From Phocaeicola plebeius (GTDB lineage: Bacteria > Bacteroidota > Bacteroidia > Bacteroidales > Bacteroidaceae), in NCBI GenBank assembly GCA_022767125.1, contig JALEPZ010000042.1, positions 1-44,723 on the forward strand: 44,723 bases of DNA, in the 5' to 3' direction. Below are positions 7,478 to 16,145 of this stretch, piece by piece. Numbering within the stretch: the stretch's first letter is position 1; the number at the start of each line of letters is the position of its first letter. The translations under genes and the position numbers were made by a program. The notes beneath the pieces are model-generated. The model ran no database searches. It was given only the letters and a program-made list of their open reading frames with translations, and was not told where the DNA came from.

Positions 7478-8704
7478 TCATTTCACAATCTCATAACCTG
7501 CTTCCAACAAAGCATCGCGAATCAGCGCAATATGCTCGGCATTACGTGTCTCCATCACGAGGCGGAGATAGCAGGCCGTCACGTTGCAACTGTTGCTGTT
7601 GCGCTCGTGCAACACCGAAATGATGTTGCCGCCCAGCTTGGCTACGATACCGGCCACCCGCATCAGTTCTCCCGGACGGTCATGAAGATCGAGCGTGACG
7701 CTATAGGAACGGCCCGACATGTCCAGACCCCGGCCGATGACACGATTCAGGATGTTCACGTCGATGTTGCCGCCCGACACCACACAGACGGTCTTCTTGC
7801 CGACAATCGGCACCTTATTGAACATGGCAGCAGCCACCGAAACAGCCCCTGCACCTTCAGCAATCAGTTTCTGTTGTTCCATCAATGTCAGAATGGCCGT
7901 ACAGATTTCATCTTCCGTCACCGTGACAATGCCATCGACATACTTGCTGACCAGCTCGTAGGTGTGCTGGCCCGGTTCCTTCACGGCTATACCGTCGGCC
8001 ACCGTCGAGACTGCCGTCAGGCACTCTCTGCGCTGATGCTCCAACGAGCGCAGCATACTGGGGGCTCCGGCTGCCTGCACGCCATAAATTTGAATGGAGG
8101 GCTTCAGCGACTTAAGCGCATACGCCACCCCGGAAATCAGTCCGCCTCCGCCTACCGGAACAATCACCACATCCACATCGGGCAACTGCTCGGCCAGTTC
8201 CAACCCGATGGTACCCTGGCCGGCAATGACAAATTCGTCATCGAACGGGTGAATGAAAGTATATCCCTTCTCTTCCTTCAGCTGGAGGGCTCGCTGATAC
8301 GCATCATCGTACACGCCCGGCACGAGGCAGACTTCCGCCCCATAGCGTTTGGTGGCTTCCACCTTGGAGATGGGCGCACCTTCAGGCAGGCAAATCAAGG
8401 AACGGATGCCCTGCTTGGTAGCGCCCAACGCCACTCCTTGCGCATGGTTGCCCGCCGAACATGCAATCACTCCCCTCGCCTTTTCCTCCTCGGTCAGCCG
8501 GGAAATCTTATAACAGGCACCCCGTAATTTGAAGGACCCTGTATATTGCAGGTTTTCCGGTTTCAAATAAATCTTGCTCTCCGGATTGATCTGGGGAGCA
8601 TAAATCAAATCGGTGCGGCGGATGACATCTTTCAAGGCAAAAGCCGCCCGATACATACAGTCTAATGACAACATATCTTGTTCAATATTAAATCTCTTCT
8701 TCAA
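7478..8704 (-). CDS. ilvA: Threonine ammonia-lyase (threonine dehydratase) with ACT domain
   Basis: IlvA deaminates L-threonine to 2-oxobutanoate with PLP, the first step towards isoleucine. The PLP lysine is Lys59 in the motif ENLQYTGSFKLRGA. The phosphate-binding glycine loop is VPVGGGGLISG, and CSAGNHAQGVALGA is also conserved. A single ACT domain follows (about 333-408; LDLHDRPGELMRVAG). At 408 residues it is the short form with one ACT domain, unlike the enterobacterial IlvA with two. It starts 7 nt after the lepA stop, so the two are probably co-transcribed. Whether isoleucine regulates it cannot be told from the sequence. Confidence 0.93.
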   Translation of the reverse strand: MKKRFNIEQDMLSLDCMYRAAFALKDVIRRTDLIYAPQINPESKIYLKPENLQYTGSFKLRGACYKISRLTEEEKARGVIACSAGNHAQGVALGATKQGIRSLICLPEGAPISKVEATKRYGAEVCLVPGVYDDAYQRALQLKEEKGYTFIHPFDDEFVIAGQGTIGLELAEQLPDVDVVIVPVGGGGLISGVAYALKSLKPSIQIYGVQAAGAPSMLRSLEHQRRECLTAVSTVADGIAVKEPGQHTYELVSKYVDGIVTVTEDEICTAILTLMEQQKLIAEGAGAVSVAAAMFNKVPIVGKKTVCVVSGGNIDVNILNRVIGRGLDMSGRSYSVTLDLHDRPGELMRVAGIVAKLGGNIISVLHERNSNSCNVTACYLRLVMETRNAEHIALIRDALLEAGYEIVK

Positions 8705-8711
8705 GCCTGAC

Positions 8712-10493
8712 TTAATCCAGCTTCAAAACTGCCAGGAAAGCCTTCTGAGGAACTTCTACCGTTCCTATCTGCTTCATGCGCTTCTTGCCTCGCTTCTGTT
8801 TCTCCAGCAACTTGCGCTTACGGCTCACGTCTCCTCCGTAACACTTGGCAGTGACATCCTTGCGTACCGCCTTAATGGTTTCGCGGGCAATAATCTTGGC
8901 ACCGATAGCCGCCTGGATGGCAATCTCAAACTGCTGTCGGGGAATCAGTTCTTTCAACTTCTCGCACATACGGCGCCCCAGGTCGTAGGCATTGTCGAAA
9001 TGCGTGAGCGTGGACAGAGCATCCACCGATTCTCCGTTCAGCAGGATATCCAGTTTCACCAGCTTCGAAGGCCGGAAACCCGACTGGTGGTAATCGAAGG
9101 AAGCATATCCCTTCGAGATACTTTTCAGCTTATCATAGAAATCGATGACGATTTCACCCAGCGGCATACGGTAATGCAACTCCACACGGTTGCCCGAGAT
9201 ATAGGTCTGCCGGACCAGCTCGCCCCGCTTGCCCAGACAAAGGGTCATAATCGGGCCGATATAGTCGGAACGGGTAATGATGGTTGCATCAATATAGGGT
9301 TCCTCGATATGGTCAATCAGTGTCGGGTCGGGCATACCGCCCGGATTGTGTACTTCCTGTACCCCACCCTGTTTGTCATACACCATGTAGGACACGTTAG
9401 GCACAGTCGTAATCACGTTCATGTCAAATTCACGATCGAGCCGTTCCTGTATAATCTCCATGTGCAACAGCCCCAGGAAGCCGCAACGGAAACCAAAGCC
9501 CAACGCCAATGACGACTCCGGCTGGAACGTCAGCGAAGCATCGTTCAACTGGAGCTTCTCCAACGACGAACGCAGGTTCTCGTAGTCTTCTGCCTCGATG
9601 GGATAGACACCGGCGAACACCATCGGTTTGACTTCTTCAAATCCGGCAATCGCCCGGTCGCAAGGTCGGGCCACATGCGTAATCGTATCGCCCACCTTCA
9701 CCTCACGCGATGTCTTGATGCCTGATATGATGTAGCCTACATCGCCCGTCCGCAATTCCTTGCGGGGAACAAAATCCATCTTCAGTACGCCCACTTCATC
9801 GGCATCGTATTCCTTGCCCGTATTGAAGAACTTCACTTTGTCTCCCTTGCGGATGATGCCGTTCTCTATCTTGAAATAGGCAATGATGCCTCGGAACGAA
9901 TTGAATACTGAGTCGAAAATCAACGCCTGTAGCGGTGCTTCCTCGTCGCCTACCGGACACGGGATCCGCTCCACGACCGCCTGCAGAATCTCTTCCACTC
10001 CTTGTCCGGTCTTGCCGGAAGCACGGATAATCTCCTCCCGCCGACAGCCCAGCAAATCGACGATTTCATCCTCCACTTCATCGGGCATGGCACTGGCCAT
10101 GTCACACTTGTTCATCACAGGAATAATCTCCAAGTCGTGTTCCAATGCCATATACAGATTCGAAATGGTCTGTGCCTGCACTCCCTGCGAAGCATCCACC
10201 ACTAAAAGGGCACCTTCGCAAGCGGCGATGGAGCGGGAAACCTCATACGAGAAGTCCACATGCCCCGGAGTGTCAATTAGATTCAGCACATATTTTTCAC
10301 CGTTATAATCATATTCCATCTGAATGGCATGACTCTTTATCGTGATGCCCCGTTCACGCTCCAAATCCATATCGTCCAGCATCTGTCCTTCGGTCACCTG
10401 GATGGTCTGGGTAAATTCCAGCAGGCGGTCGGCAAGGGTCGATTTACCATGGTCGATATGAGCAATGATGCAAAAGTTTCGGATATTCTTCAT
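8712..10493 (-). CDS. lepA: Elongation factor 4 (LepA), ribosome back-translocase GTPase
   Basis: LepA is a translational GTPase that acts on stalled or mispositioned ribosomes. The 593-residue protein has the P-loop AHIDHGKST (11-19), the G3 motif DTPGHVDF and the G4 motif NKCD. EF-G-like domains II, III and V follow, and the C-terminal domain unique to LepA ends in a Lys-rich segment ([20 protein letters not shown]). Length and order are typical. The start is set by the family N-terminus [18 protein letters not shown]. It is divergent from valS across a 257-nt intergenic region and is the first gene of the lepA-ilvA(-rseC-rnf) block. Confidence 0.98.
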   Translation of the reverse strand: MKNIRNFCIIAHIDHGKSTLADRLLEFTQTIQVTEGQMLDDMDLERERGITIKSHAIQMEYDYNGEKYVLNLIDTPGHVDFSYEVSRSIAACEGALLVVDASQGVQAQTISNLYMALEHDLEIIPVMNKCDMASAMPDEVEDEIVDLLGCRREEIIRASGKTGQGVEEILQAVVERIPCPVGDEEAPLQALIFDSVFNSFRGIIAYFKIENGIIRKGDKVKFFNTGKEYDADEVGVLKMDFVPRKELRTGDVGYIISGIKTSREVKVGDTITHVARPCDRAIAGFEEVKPMVFAGVYPIEAEDYENLRSSLEKLQLNDASLTFQPESSLALGFGFRCGFLGLLHMEIIQERLDREFDMNVITTVPNVSYMVYDKQGGVQEVHNPGGMPDPTLIDHIEEPYIDATIITRSDYIGPIMTLCLGKRGELVRQTYISGNRVELHYRMPLGEIVIDFYDKLKSISKGYASFDYHQSGFRPSKLVKLDILLNGESVDALSTLTHFDNAYDLGRRMCEKLKELIPRQQFEIAIQAAIGAKIIARETIKAVRKDVTAKCYGGDVSRKRKLLEKQKRGKKRMKQIGTVEVPQKAFLAVLKLD

Positions 10494-10527
10494 AAACGCA
10501 ATTCTAATGTAGTATTTTTAATGGCGA

Positions 10528-10535
10528 CAAAGATA
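10528..10535 (-). promoter_or_regulatory. Possible -7 box of lepA
   Basis: On the minus strand TATCTTTG matches TAnnTTTG, 35 nt before the lepA start. There is no good -33 TTTG at the expected distance. Confidence 0.45.
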
Positions 10536-10695
10536 ATAAAAAAGTCTGAATCCGACCGATGTGTCGGCCTGTTTTCTTGCCGCCCGCACTTCCTTCGGGT
10601 GGAAGATTTCCAGCAAAGCGAAAAGAAATCCCTGAAATGAAGCCTGTTTTTGTGAAATTCATCGTTCAGGGCATCACTATTTCAAGTACTTTTAT

Positions 10696-10703
10696 TACTT
10701 TTG
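10696..10703 (+). promoter_or_regulatory. Likely -7 box of valS
   Basis: TACTTTTG matches TAnnTTTG and lies 48 nt before the valS start. This gives a transcription start near 10710 and a leader of about 40 nt that is A-rich (ACAAAAACAAATC), as is common before Bacteroides start codons. The -33 element is not clear. Confidence 0.5.
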
Positions 10704-10750
10704 CACGCCAACAAAGCATAAACAAAAACAAATCATCAAAATAGGAAACA

Positions 10751-13429
10751 ATGGAATTAGCAAGTAAGTACAATCCCGCTGATGTGGAAGGGAAATGGTA
10801 CCAGTATTGGCTGGACAACAAACTTTTCAGTTCAAAACCCGACGGACGTGAACCTTACACCGTCGTCATTCCGCCGCCTAACGTGACCGGAGTGCTCCAC
10901 ATGGGACACATGCTGAACAATACCATCCAGGATATCCTGGTACGCCGTGCCCGCATGATGGGCAAAAACGCCTGCTGGGTACCGGGCACCGACCATGCCT
11001 CTATCGCCACCGAAGCCAAGGTGGTGAACAAACTGGCCCAGCAAGGCATCAAGAAGACCGACCTTAGCCGGGAGGAATTCCTCCGTCATGCCTGGGCATG
11101 GACCGAAGAACACGGAGGAATCATCCTCAAACAGCTTCGTAAATTGGGTGCCTCATGCGACTGGGACCGTACGGCCTTCACCATGGACGACAAGCGTTCG
11201 GAAAGTGTCATAAAGGTCTTCGTGGACCTTTACAACAAGGGACTCATCTACCGCGGCGTGCGGATGGTGAACTGGGACCCGAAGGCCTTGACAGCCTTGA
11301 GCGACGAAGAGGTCGTTTATCAGGAAGAACACAGCAAGCTGTACTACCTGAAGTATTATGTAGCCGATGATGACATGACAGGAGAGACCGGTGCTGAAGG
11401 GGAGGTTGTCCATCGGGATGCTGAGGGCCGCCGCTATGCGGTAGTGGCCACTACGCGCCCCGAAACCATCATGGGCGACACGGCCATGTGTATCAATCCG
11501 GCTGACCCCAAGAACCGTTGGCTCAGTGGCAAAAAGGTGATTGTGCCGCTGGTAGGCCGTTTGATTCCCGTCATCGAAGACGACTATGTTGACATTGAAT
11601 TCGGTACGGGCTGCCTGAAGGTCACCCCTGCCCACGATGTCAACGACTATATGCTGGGCGAGAAGTACAATCTGCCCTCCATCGACATTTTCAATGACAA
11701 CGGTACGATTTCTGAAGCGGGTGGCCTATACGTAGGCATGGACCGTTTCGAAGTGCGCCAACAGATTGAACAGGATCTGCAGGCTGCCGGACTGCTGGAG
11801 AAAGTAGAGGCTTATATAAATAAGGTAGGATGTTCGGAACGGACTCATGTAGCCATCGAGCCGAAGCTTTCCATGCAATGGTTCCTCAAGATGCAGCATT
11901 TTGCCGACATGGCCTTGCCTCCGGTCATGAACGACGAACTGAAATTCTATCCGGCGAAATACAAGAATACCTATAAGAACTGGCTGGAAAACATCAAGGA
12001 CTGGTGTATCAGCCGTCAGCTTTGGTGGGGGCACCGCATTCCGGCCTACTTCTTGCCGAAAGGCGGATTCGTGGTTGCCGAGACTCCGGAAAAAGCCCTG
12101 CAACTGGCTCAGGAGAAGACGGGTGACACCACACTGATACTGGCCGACCTGCGCCAGGACGAAGACTGTCTTGACACCTGGTTCTCCTCCTGGTTGTGGC
12201 CCATCTCTCTCTTCGACGGCATCAACCGTCCGGGCAATGAAGAAATCAACTACTACTACCCCACCGCCGACCTCGTGACGGGACCGGATATCATTTTCTT
12301 TTGGGTGGCCCGTATGATTATGGCAGGTTATGAATACATGGGCGACATGCCTTTCCGCAATGTCTATTTCACCGGTATCGTTCGGGACAAACTGGGCCGC
12401 AAGATGTCGAAGAGCCTCGGCAACTCTCCCGATCCGCTGGAACTCATTGACAAGTACGGAGCAGACGGTGTGCGTATGGGCATGATGCTTTCTGCACCTG
12501 CCGGCAATGATATCTTGTTTGATGATGCCCTCTGCGAACAAGGCCGGAACTTCAACAATAAGATTTGGAATGCCTTCCGTCTGGTGAAGGGCTGGGAAGT
12601 GGCAGACATCGAGCAGCCTGCCTATGCCCGTCTGGCTACCGAATGGTTTGAAGCCATGTTGGCCAAGACACAGTCAGAAGTGGACGACCTGTTCGGCAAG
12701 TATCGCCTGAGCGAAGCGCTGATGGCCGTCTACAAACTGTTCTGGGACGAGTTCTCCAGCTGGTACCTCGAAATGGCGAAACCATCTTACGGCCAGCCTA
12801 TCGACCGTGCCACGTATGAGAAGACCCTGCACTTCTTCGATATCCTGCTGAAATTGCTCCATCCGTTCATGCCGTTTATCACCGAAGAGCTCTGGCAACA
12901 CATTTACGACCGTCAGGAGGGTGACAGCATCATGACGCAGACCCTGCCTGCAGCAGCTGCCTACAATGAAGACCTCATCAACCGTTTCGAAGGGGTCAAG
13001 GAGGTCATCGGCGGTGTCCGCACTATCCGTCTGCAGAAACAGATTGCCCAAAAGGAGGTCCTCACGCTGCAGATTGTCGGAGAAAGCCCCGTTGCTGCTT
13101 ACCATCCGGTGATCACCAAACTCTGCAACTTGTCAGAGATCGCTGTCGTTACGGTGAAAGCCGAAGGAGCTGCTTCGTTCATGGTAGGTACGACAGAGTA
13201 TGCCGTTCCTCTGGGCAGCCTGATCAATGTGGAAGAAGAATTGAAGAAACTGGAAGCCGACCTGAAATACCAGGAAGGATTCCTGCAGAGTGTCTTGAAA
13301 AAGCTGGGGAACGAAAAGTTTGTCAGCAAGGCTCCCGCCAATGTCATTGACATGGAGCGCAAGAAACAGGCGGATGCAGAAAGTAAGATTGCTTCCTTGA
13401 AGGAAAGCATTGCAGCCTTGAAAAAATAA
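10751..13429 (+). CDS. valS: Valyl-tRNA synthetase
   Basis: ValS charges tRNA-Val in the cytoplasm. This is a class I synthetase of 892 residues, the usual length. The HIGH-type motif is HMGH (50-53, in [16 protein letters not shown]) and KMSKS is at 551-555. Between them the editing domain includes [14 protein letters not shown] and [12 protein letters not shown]. The anticodon-binding domain and a C-terminal coiled-coil (about 830-892, rich in Lys/Glu/Leu) follow, as in bacterial ValS. The start Met is supported by [17 protein letters not shown], the conserved beginning. It is a single-gene unit ending in a hairpin shared with the convergent gene. Confidence 0.98.
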   Translation: MELASKYNPADVEGKWYQYWLDNKLFSSKPDGREPYTVVIPPPNVTGVLHMGHMLNNTIQDILVRRARMMGKNACWVPGTDHASIATEAKVVNKLAQQGIKKTDLSREEFLRHAWAWTEEHGGIILKQLRKLGASCDWDRTAFTMDDKRSESVIKVFVDLYNKGLIYRGVRMVNWDPKALTALSDEEVVYQEEHSKLYYLKYYVADDDMTGETGAEGEVVHRDAEGRRYAVVATTRPETIMGDTAMCINPADPKNRWLSGKKVIVPLVGRLIPVIEDDYVDIEFGTGCLKVTPAHDVNDYMLGEKYNLPSIDIFNDNGTISEAGGLYVGMDRFEVRQQIEQDLQAAGLLEKVEAYINKVGCSERTHVAIEPKLSMQWFLKMQHFADMALPPVMNDELKFYPAKYKNTYKNWLENIKDWCISRQLWWGHRIPAYFLPKGGFVVAETPEKALQLAQEKTGDTTLILADLRQDEDCLDTWFSSWLWPISLFDGINRPGNEEINYYYPTADLVTGPDIIFFWVARMIMAGYEYMGDMPFRNVYFTGIVRDKLGRKMSKSLGNSPDPLELIDKYGADGVRMGMMLSAPAGNDILFDDALCEQGRNFNNKIWNAFRLVKGWEVADIEQPAYARLATEWFEAMLAKTQSEVDDLFGKYRLSEALMAVYKLFWDEFSSWYLEMAKPSYGQPIDRATYEKTLHFFDILLKLLHPFMPFITEELWQHIYDRQEGDSIMTQTLPAAAAYNEDLINRFEGVKEVIGGVRTIRLQKQIAQKEVLTLQIVGESPVAAYHPVITKLCNLSEIAVVTVKAEGAASFMVGTTEYAVPLGSLINVEEELKKLEADLKYQEGFLQSVLKKLGNEKFVSKAPANVIDMERKKQADAESKIASLKESIAALKK

Positions 13430-13462
13430 GCAGCCTTCTGGCTGAGATAGCAAGACAAACAA

Positions 13463-13525
13463 AGCGGCACCACGTACCCGGATTTCCCCAATAGAGGAAC
13501 AAATTCTGCAGTACGTCGTGCCGCT
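13463..13525. terminator. Hairpin between convergent valS and thioredoxin-like gene
   Basis: A 15-bp stem with one mismatch (AGCGGCACCACGTAC at 13463-13477, GTACGTCGTGCCGCT at 13511-13525) encloses a 33-nt loop. Both flanks are only moderately T-rich. It lies 34 nt after the valS stop and 16 nt after the stop of the minus-strand gene, so it probably ends transcription from both sides. Confidence 0.55.
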
Positions 13526-13540
13526 GCTGTTATTTATGAA

Positions 13541-14641
13541 TCACTGGAACAGTTCAGCCAAACGGGCAAGCAGTTCCTCCCCCCGCAGGTTGCGGGCGAT
13601 AATCTTTCCGTTCTGGTCTACTAATACAGTCGCAGGAATCGCCCGTACACCATAGAGAGCTGCTCCCTCACACTGCCACCCTTTCAGGTCGGACATCTGC
13701 GTCCAGGTCATACCCAGGTCCTCAATAGCCTTTTTCCATGCATCGGCCTTGTTGTCCAAAGACACCCCGACGATGCCAAAGCCCTTCGGTGCGTAGGTCT
13801 TGTACGCTTCCACCACATTCGGCATCTCCTGACGGCAGGGTCCGCACCAGCTGGCCCAGAAATCAATAAGGGTAAATCGGTTCTTGGCGATTTCATCGCC
13901 AAGGCGCACATCCGTTCCTTCGGGCGACGGCAAGGTGAAATCGACAAACTGCTGGCCGACAGCCGTACGGCTCAGCGACTCCAGGTATTCTTTCACCTTC
14001 ACCAACTGCGGCAATTCCTGATAGGCGGCCGGCACTTTCTCCAAAAGAGGCATCATGCGTTCCGCCGGAAGTGATGCGCCGAACATGCTCATCAAGTCTA
14101 CCCCGACTACGTTCCCGATGTTGTTCTCCACGGTCTGAATCACCATTTCGGTCGCCAAACTGTCTTTTCGTTCCAGTTCTGCCATCTTGGCCCGACGGGC
14201 TGCCTCATCGAGCGTCGTGTCTGCCTGAATCTGCTGATAGAATTCATTCACTTCCTTGTTGGCCGCCTGAAACTTGTCCATGAACTGCTGATAGACATCG
14301 TTGCAGGTTGTTCCCTCCACATGATTGGTTTCGGGAGTCATGGTCAACCGGATTGTCCCTCTCTCCAGATAGACCTTGGCCATAAGACGGAGATCGTCTT
14401 TGGCATAAGTGACGTATCTCGCGGTCGGAATGGCATCCACAGCTCCTTCCAGCAGGAATGTGCCTCCCTTGATGAGTGCAGAGTCCTGGTTGACCCACAG
14501 ACTGCCGTTTTCCACGGTCTGCAAATAGACCATATCGCCCTCTTGGGCACCTTCAACGGTACCCCTGATGACATAGCCCGTTGGTGACTGACAGGCTGCC
14601 AGCGACAGAAGGCTGACAGCCAATAACATACTTTGTTTCAT
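13541..14641 (-). CDS. Lipoprotein thioredoxin-like protein (DUF4369 + TlpA/ResA-type)
   Basis: The predicted product is a periplasm-facing thiol-disulfide oxidoreductase. From the chosen start (MKQSMLLAVS) there is a lipoprotein signal peptide with lipobox LAAC at about residue 17, then a beta-rich N-terminal domain of the DUF4369 type (TGYVIRGTVEGAQEGDMVYL). A helical linker follows. The C-terminal AhpC/TSA-thioredoxin domain has the active site WASWCGPCRQEMP, with CGPC at 266-269. An in-frame upstream start at 14701 would put 20 extra residues before the signal peptide and is unlikely; one at 14647 is also possible. Such proteins are common in Bacteroidetes and substrates are unknown. A promoter-like motif 30 nt upstream suggests independent expression, although the genes before it on the same strand end only 56 nt away. 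Confidence 0.88.
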   Translation of the reverse strand: MKQSMLLAVSLLSLAACQSPTGYVIRGTVEGAQEGDMVYLQTVENGSLWVNQDSALIKGGTFLLEGAVDAIPTARYVTYAKDDLRLMAKVYLERGTIRLTMTPETNHVEGTTCNDVYQQFMDKFQAANKEVNEFYQQIQADTTLDEAARRAKMAELERKDSLATEMVIQTVENNIGNVVGVDLMSMFGASLPAERMMPLLEKVPAAYQELPQLVKVKEYLESLSRTAVGQQFVDFTLPSPEGTDVRLGDEIAKNRFTLIDFWASWCGPCRQEMPNVVEAYKTYAPKGFGIVGVSLDNKADAWKKAIEDLGMTWTQMSDLKGWQCEGAALYGVRAIPATVLVDQNGKIIARNLRGEELLARLAELFQ

Positions 14642-14670
14642 ATACATTTTCTTTATTGAATAGTTCTTTG

Positions 14671-14702
14671 CAAAGGTAAGGTTTTCTTCTGATTCTTTCA
14701 AG
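14671..14702 (-). promoter_or_regulatory. Likely promoter of the thioredoxin-like gene
   Basis: On the minus strand TACCTTTG (14671-14678) matches the -7 consensus. CTTG (14699-14702) is one base from the -33 TTTG at a 20-nt spacing. It overlaps the stop codon of the preceding membrane-protein gene and lies about 30 nt before the chosen start. Confidence 0.5.
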
Positions 14703-15420
14703 CGGATGAGCCCGAAGATGATGGTGAATCATCGTACAAAAGCAGCAGAGAACAGCCTACATAGAGCACATCCACCCCCTTATCGGACAAGCCGAGGCAG
14801 GAAGCAAGGCCTGAATAACGGAAAGAAGTAAAAAAAAGCACCACAAAAAATAGCGTTACAAAATACGTGGAAAAACGGACAAAACCATAGGCCATGCCCC
14901 GCACGATGTCTCGTTCGGAATTATAATAGTCAACCACATAGGCATAAACCACCGCCATATTCCCAATGCCCAACGACAACAGTGGAAACAGGCCATCTGC
15001 CAAGGGGGAGTGACTCAATGTACCGGTAATGGTCCGCATTCCGCTCCAAGGCCCGATTGCCAGGAAGACAAGAAGAGCGGCATAGACAGCTGCTACGAGA
15101 ACAGATGCACTGAGGGCCCGCCGCTCTTTGCGCGAGGGCCGTTTCTGACGCAGCAGCAGCGAACGGACCTGCGCCCACCAGCCGGAATGGAGGCACAGCC
15201 CTACCCCGAACCCCAACAACAGGATGGGACCCAAGAAAGGAGAGGTGAGGTAATCGGACTGTAACGTACGCAATCGCCAGCGGATTCCTTCCGGACTGAG
15301 CAGGCTCTGCACTCCTTCCCACCCATAAGTGCTCCCCACCCAGGAGAAAAAGGCCACGCACGCGGTCAGCAGGAAGAAAACTGCAGCCGGATGAAGGGGA
15401 CTACGAAAACTATTCTTCAT
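14698..15420 (-). CDS. Shortened AbgT-like membrane protein in a sensor-kinase operon
   Basis: This hydrophobic protein of 240 residues has about five or six membrane helices. Its start (HPAAVFFLLTACVAFFSWVG, then VQSLLSPEGIRW and LGPILLLGFGVGLCLHSGW) resembles the beginning of AbgT-family p-aminobenzoyl-glutamate transporters (KNLLSVEGLHW, LGAILALVLGAGLAERVGL). A middle segment with SPLADGLFPLLSLGIG resembles a later AbgT stretch. AbgT proteins are about 500 residues. The conserved SSDAALVIMPP region and the C-terminal ASGSAIWSILAP region are missing, so transport is doubtful. It starts inside the response-regulator gene (11-nt overlap), which suggests coupled translation and a role in signalling. 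An in-frame start at 15438 is possible. The AbgT link is from memory of the family, not a search. Confidence 0.55.
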   Translation of the reverse strand: MKNSFRSPLHPAAVFFLLTACVAFFSWVGSTYGWEGVQSLLSPEGIRWRLRTLQSDYLTSPFLGPILLLGFGVGLCLHSGWWAQVRSLLLRQKRPSRKERRALSASVLVAAVYAALLVFLAIGPWSGMRTITGTLSHSPLADGLFPLLSLGIGNMAVVYAYVVDYYNSERDIVRGMAYGFVRFSTYFVTLFFVVLFFTSFRYSGLASCLGLSDKGVDVLYVGCSLLLLYDDSPSSSGSSA

Positions 15421-16138
15421 CGGGCTCCAGATGATCAATATCCAAAATGCGCAACTCGAAAGCCCGTGTCACCAGGCGACAGGCATTGACCCCATTGCGT
15501 TCATCCGGACGGAACAATCGATTGACCAATTCGTTCTGCCGCTTCTCGATGGACTTCACCCCAAACGGCATCGCCTTGAGATTAGTAATCATCTCCTTGG
15601 TATACCCCAACGCCAGGTGGCGCAACAGACGTTCGTCGTATTCGTCAATATCGTAACTGATAATGGCTTCTTGCCGCCGTTGTTCGGCAGTCACGGTCTG
15701 CTTGAACCGTTCCACCATCTTTTCCAGAATCGGTTGGTTGAAGACCAGTTCACGGCCAGACATGACAGCTTCCACATCAAGGGCAGTCAGCAGTTCGCCT
15801 GTCTTCAGGATGATGCCGTCCGCCCCCGCGTCCAAGGCATCTACCCAGAGCTTCTCGTTCAGCACTTCTCCTGTGAAAATCAACACCTTCAACTCCGGAC
15901 GCTCACGGTGCAGACGGGCACAGATGTCCACCCCGATGGTGGTCGAACCGCCCAGCCCTAAATCGAGCAGCACAAGGTCTGGCCGACAAGTCTCCATCAG
16001 TGTCCAAAAGTCCGGCTCATTCATAGCCGTACCGATGACTTCGGCATTAGGTATTTCATGACGGAAAATTTCTTCCGTTCCTTTCAATTCCAGTTTGACA
16101 TCTTCTACGATGACGACTTTGTATTTTTCCATATTCAA
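15410..16138 (-). CDS. Response regulator with receiver and helical output domain
   Basis: This is the partner of the upstream kinase. The receiver domain (about 5-125) has the acidic pair Glu12/Asp13, the phospho-acceptor Asp59 (LVLLDLGLGG), Thr89 (IFTGE) and Lys112 (LKTGEL), so it looks fully functional. The C-terminal part (about 160-242) contains YDERLLRHLALGYTKEMITN and FGVKSIEKRQNELVNRLF. This resembles a LuxR/NarL-type helix-turn-helix that has diverged, and I associate it with the Bacteroidetes family DUF5932. It is probably a transcription factor, but target sites are unknown. The start is 8 nt after the kinase stop; Met3 is an alternative start. The gene overlaps the AbgT-like gene. 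Confidence 0.85.
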   Translation of the reverse strand: MNMEKYKVVIVEDVKLELKGTEEIFRHEIPNAEVIGTAMNEPDFWTLMETCRPDLVLLDLGLGGSTTIGVDICARLHRERPELKVLIFTGEVLNEKLWVDALDAGADGIILKTGELLTALDVEAVMSGRELVFNQPILEKMVERFKQTVTAEQRRQEAIISYDIDEYDERLLRHLALGYTKEMITNLKAMPFGVKSIEKRQNELVNRLFRPDERNGVNACRLVTRAFELRILDIDHLEPDEE

Positions 16139-16145
16139 AAAAGAA

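Noticed and set aside
7532-8527. A 331-codon open frame antisense to ilvA
   Set aside because: It is a His/Gln-rich shadow translation with no family resemblance, while ilvA is certain on the minus strand.
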